Part shown: in pieces, positions 51,329 through 53,968 of the stretch | Layout: every line of letters begins with the position of its first letter | Numbering within the stretch: the stretch's first letter is position 1 | NCBI GenBank assembly: GCA_023091735.1 | Contig: JALKBU010000259.1 | Span: 1-53,968 of the forward strand | Source: Trichomonas tenax | Lineage: Eukaryota; Parabasalia; Trichomonadida; Trichomonadidae | Direction of reading: 5' to 3' | Length of the DNA: 53,968 bases | Position numbers and translations under genes: made by a program | The notes under the pieces: generated by a model | The model's database searches: none | What the model was told of the DNA's origin: nothing | Seen by the model: only the letters and a program-made list of their open reading frames with translations

Positions 51329-52763
51329 TTAACCAAAGTTTTCTATAACAGCGAGTTCAACTGCCATTCTTTCTTTATATTCCTGAACAACTGTTCTCTG
51401 TTTGAAGTAAACAATCGCTGCAGGAATTCGTAAAATCAAAACAATGGCAATAATGACACCACAACCAATTCCTGCTTTCTCTCCATCACTTAGCTTAGAG
51501 GCCTTACCAACCTTTATCTGCGTCGTCCAATTTCCAGTCATCATGTTGTTATTATTCAGTGAACAACCGCTCAGTGCATCGCAAACTTTTCCTTGATAGT
51601 TTTGAGGAATTGTTGCGTTGAAGAAAGAGCAACTGTTGATGGTTAAATGAATGAGTTCAGTTATTGTTTCGTTGATGACGGTTATTGCAAATGAATCAGA
51701 CTTAAGTTAATGAAATTGCAATTTGACACGAATAGTGATGGAGTAATGAAGTATGAAATCAATTTGTTTGAATCTTCAAAGTTGCAATAAACAAGGGTTA
51801 AGTTATGCTTATTCGTAAATGAAACGCCAGAGAAGGTTGTAGCATTCGAGTTACCAATGCTAACGCGAGTATATTCTGTATTGATGATAAACTTATTCGT
51901 CAAGTTTGATTGTGCTGTATCAGACTTAAAAAGACATCTTTGAATGCCACACAAACCCAAATGTGCTACTAAATTAATGAACAGTGATACAATGTTTCTG
52001 CAGCTATATACACAGTTATCGGTGGATGTAATGGTTCCTGAAGGATTCATTTACTTAATGTCAATAGTTCCAAAAGAATTTGGAGAAAGCAATAATGCAA
52101 AATATAAATTAGTAACTGTTAAAGTCTTGAACCAATAACTGTCTATTTCGATAACAACTTGATTGCCAACGATGCTCTCGAATATGCAACTTGATATTTT
52201 CATAGTGAAAATGTCCGTAGAAATATTTGCATGTACCGTAACAACTTTGTTTATCATTTCTAGTGGAGAATCAAATAATATGTTATCTGATTCAGGCGGA
52301 AGCTTAGGATACTGTGTATCATAGTTTTCAGTAGTATTAAAGCCTTCTACGGATGTGCATCTTTCGAAATAACAATCTGAAATAGAATCAACAAAATTAA
52401 AGGCATTTTGATCGAATGGCAAATCTACGAAGTATGTATAACGAATATTACCTCTGCACTCCAAGAAATTGCACTTTTGAACAATACAATTTTCAACTAA
52501 ACAATCTTTATCAAACACTGCTTAACAGTAGCTCTGTATGCAAAATTTAACTTGTTCAGTGTACTACCGGTAGAATTGCAGTTATTATACATTAATTTCG
52601 TGAAATAGAAATTCTTATCACCAGAACTTTGTGAAAAAGCTGAATGATTAACAGAAGCTGTACCTGGACTAAGAAATTTTAATATACTTGTATCTGAAGA
52701 GCAGAGAATCGTAAATAATTTTGTCGCAGAAATTGTTCTTTGTGTGGAGGTTTGTCTATAAAC
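51329..52763 (-). pseudogene. Broken beta-helix-type surface protein gene (3' part)
   Basis: Read on the minus strand the fragments join into the C-terminal ~470 residues of a type I membrane protein: short strand-turn repeats rich in Asn and Cys (CIVQKCNFLEC, CYFERC, CIFES, CNFEDSN, NCNFINLS), as in Pmp-like/right-handed beta-helix surface proteins, then a Cys-containing stem (CDALSGCSLNNNN), a membrane span (IGCGVIIAIVLILRIPAAIVYF) and a short cytosolic tail ending AVELAVIENFG. Breaks: frameshift near 52520, TAA at 52051-52053 in frame, frameshift near 51700. Upstream the frame closes near 52764 and the 5' part of the gene is missing. Trichomonads have large families of such proteins. Family assignment rests on the architecture, not on a signature. 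Confidence 0.7.
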
Positions 52764-53530
52764 ACAATGAAATCAAATTTTCGATACTAATCTATATTTA
52801 CCATATACTCAGTTTTTGCACTTTAAATGCAGAGGAAATATTGTCTATTATCGATATTTTAAAATTTGATAATTTTGAAAAATTTGAACTATCATTTATG
52901 GGATTAAATATAAAATCCCTATAACACAGAAAATTGTGTTATTGGAGAAAGATACATAAATCATATGTTTTAAGTTTCATATTTATCAATAACAGAGTAA
53001 AAACATTGAATTCAAGTTTTTGGAAATAATGGGATCATTTATATGGATTACGTATAAAAAATATATGAGTTATTGTCCAATTTCAATGAAATTATTTTGA
53101 TTTGTTAATATTTTAACAAAAAATTGGAAAAATGCACTGATTGCTGAGAGAAATCAGTTAGAAATCTTTTGGATATTGAAAATACAAAAGATGATAGTAT
53201 TAAAGCCGTTCGCCAATAATGTGCGATTTTCTATTAATTCAAGTCTGAGTAGATCACAAGAATTCCGGACTTAAATCGATGAATTAATGAACATATCTCA
53301 ATTACAAAGCCTGGTAAGCACTTTTTAAAACATTGTGATTTTATATAATGATTTGCAAGTTTTGATGTGTTTTTCCTGCTTTGGTAATATATCTAAGTTT
53401 ATATTCTAGATTAAACCCGTTTACAATGATTATTTCATTAAAGGGATTTTGAATTTATGAATTTGAGATCCTGCGATGTATATTTAGTATAATAAAAGCG
53501 TGATTAAGCGGAGGAAACTAGAAAAATGCG
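52764..53530. other. Intergenic region
   Basis: AT-rich; no gene recognised. The 67-codon plus-strand frame at 52721-52924 partly overlays the broken surface gene and is not called. Confidence 0.35.
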
Positions 53531-53767
53531 ATGATACGCATAATATACAAATTGAAAGAATTAGATAATGAATTGTATCGTCACATCACGAATATCTATG
53601 ATTACACATCCGAATGGTGCATGTATGTAAGGTCTGTGACAGTCCATTCCATTATCAGTAAATATTTCATTAATGATATATTGGATATTAAACACAAGAC
53701 CCTATTGAATTTATATGAACACATTGTATATAGTATGAGCTCCGGTAAGAAACTGCTTAAAAGTTGA
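53531..53767 (+). CDS. Small hypothetical ORF (doubtful)
   Basis: 78 codons from an ATG. Helical, Tyr/Ile-rich (NELYRHITNIYDYTSEW…HSIISKYFINDILDI…LLNLYEHI). The style resembles the helical N-terminal region that precedes ankyrin repeats in many trichomonad proteins, but no ankyrin repeat follows. GGAGGAAACTAGAAAA precedes it; no Inr. Possibly a relic. Confidence 0.25.
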   Translation: MIRIIYKLKELDNELYRHITNIYDYTSEWCMYVRSVTVHSIISKYFINDILDIKHKTLLNLYEHIVYSMSSGKKLLKS

Positions 53768-53789
53768 ATTTAACAACACAAAAATTTGG

Positions 53790-53925
53790 GCGTCACTGAA
53801 TTTTCGAGTCTATGACAAAAGTGAACATCAAAAAGTGACAGGGGAACCTTAAAGTCACTTTTCATGAATAAACTGTCACTTTTTGAGCGGGCAAATTGTC
53901 ACCTTTATAAAAAGTGTCATAAATA
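53790..53925. repeat. Cluster of GTCACTTTT motifs in both orientations
   Basis: Within about 135 bp: GTCACTGAATTTT, ACAAAAGTGAAC, AAAAAGTGACAG, AAAGTCACTTTTCATGA, CTGTCACTTTTTGAG and GTCACCTTTATAAAAAGTGT. The words are those in the TIRs of the 47967 element, so this may be the end of another transposon that continues past the window. Confidence 0.5.
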
Positions 53926-53968
53926 TCTTTGTTGTCTAACCAATACATCCAGGTTAGTGTTGTTGACG

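Noticed and set aside
1..53968. tRNA, rRNA, CRISPR or prokaryotic defence loci
   Set aside because: No T-loop/anticodon arrangement, rRNA core sequence, spaced direct-repeat array or bacterial operon was seen on reading the window; a tRNAscan/Infernal run would settle the RNA part.

Overview
The window looks like a nuclear contig from a parabasalid protist, most likely Trichomonas vaginalis or a close relative. The evidence is AT-rich, long intergenic DNA; intronless genes with the standard code; and the trichomonad Initiator (Inr, TCA-Y-T/A) a few bases before the ATG of several genes (2723, 5615 minus, 7039, 26378 minus, 29668). Stop codons that overlap TAAA (43907, 51073, 30058) fit the trichomonad poly(A) pattern. 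The gene families also fit: giant multi-pass adenylyl cyclases, many kinases, Rab, small R2R3 Myb, ankyrin proteins and beta-helix surface proteins. No tRNA, rRNA, CRISPR or bacterial operon was seen.

Layout. 1-5.6 kb: a pseudokinase (230-1249, minus), a TMEM62-like membrane metallophosphoesterase split by a frameshift (2735-4607, plus) and a Rab GTPase (5051-5614, minus). 7.0-11.0 kb: a 1316-residue all-helical HEAT/ARM-like protein with extreme codon bias. 11.4-13.9 kb: a decayed 5' half of an adenylyl cyclase gene. 15.0-16.0 kb: a canonical Ser/Thr kinase. 16.96-17.31 kb: the 3' remnant of a sugar transporter gene. 17.3-19.3 kb: repeats, including a perfect 40-bp-arm palindrome. 19.4-24.1 kb: an intact 1567-residue adenylyl cyclase with multiple membrane spans, PAS and a cyclase domain. 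24.3-26.4 kb: a G3BP-like NTF2-RRM protein and a CK1-like kinase. 26.4-31.3 kb: AT-rich DNA with one small Inr-bearing ORF. 31.3-34.8 kb: a second, nearly full-length but heavily broken cyclase-family gene whose catalytic Asp residues are lost. 35.4-37.9 kb: MLH1. 38.1-41.4 kb: a small codon-biased gene fragment, an 83-bp perfect inverted repeat fused to a hairpin element, and further repeats. 42.1-43.9 kb: an ankyrin/metallo-beta-lactamase fusion. 43.9-50.5 kb: gene-poor, with a miniature TIR element, repeat copies and two GC-rich islands. 50.6-52.8 kb: a Myb protein and a broken surface-protein gene.

How it fits together. The genes are single transcription units, not operons. Intact housekeeping and signalling genes (MLH1, Rab, CK1, CAMK-like kinase, cyclase, G3BP-like, Myb) sit between eroding members of expanded families (two cyclase pseudogenes, a sugar porter, a surface protein) and non-autonomous hairpin/TIR repeats. 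The strongest second-look items are the foldback element fused at base resolution to an inverted copy of a gene 5' segment, the dispersed perfect-palindrome family, the degenerate-cyclase pseudogene, the MLH1 C-terminus ending in Asn instead of Cys, and the ankyrin-MBL gene that lacks a clear start. No clearly new biochemical system is evident. All family calls come from reading motifs, not from database searches.
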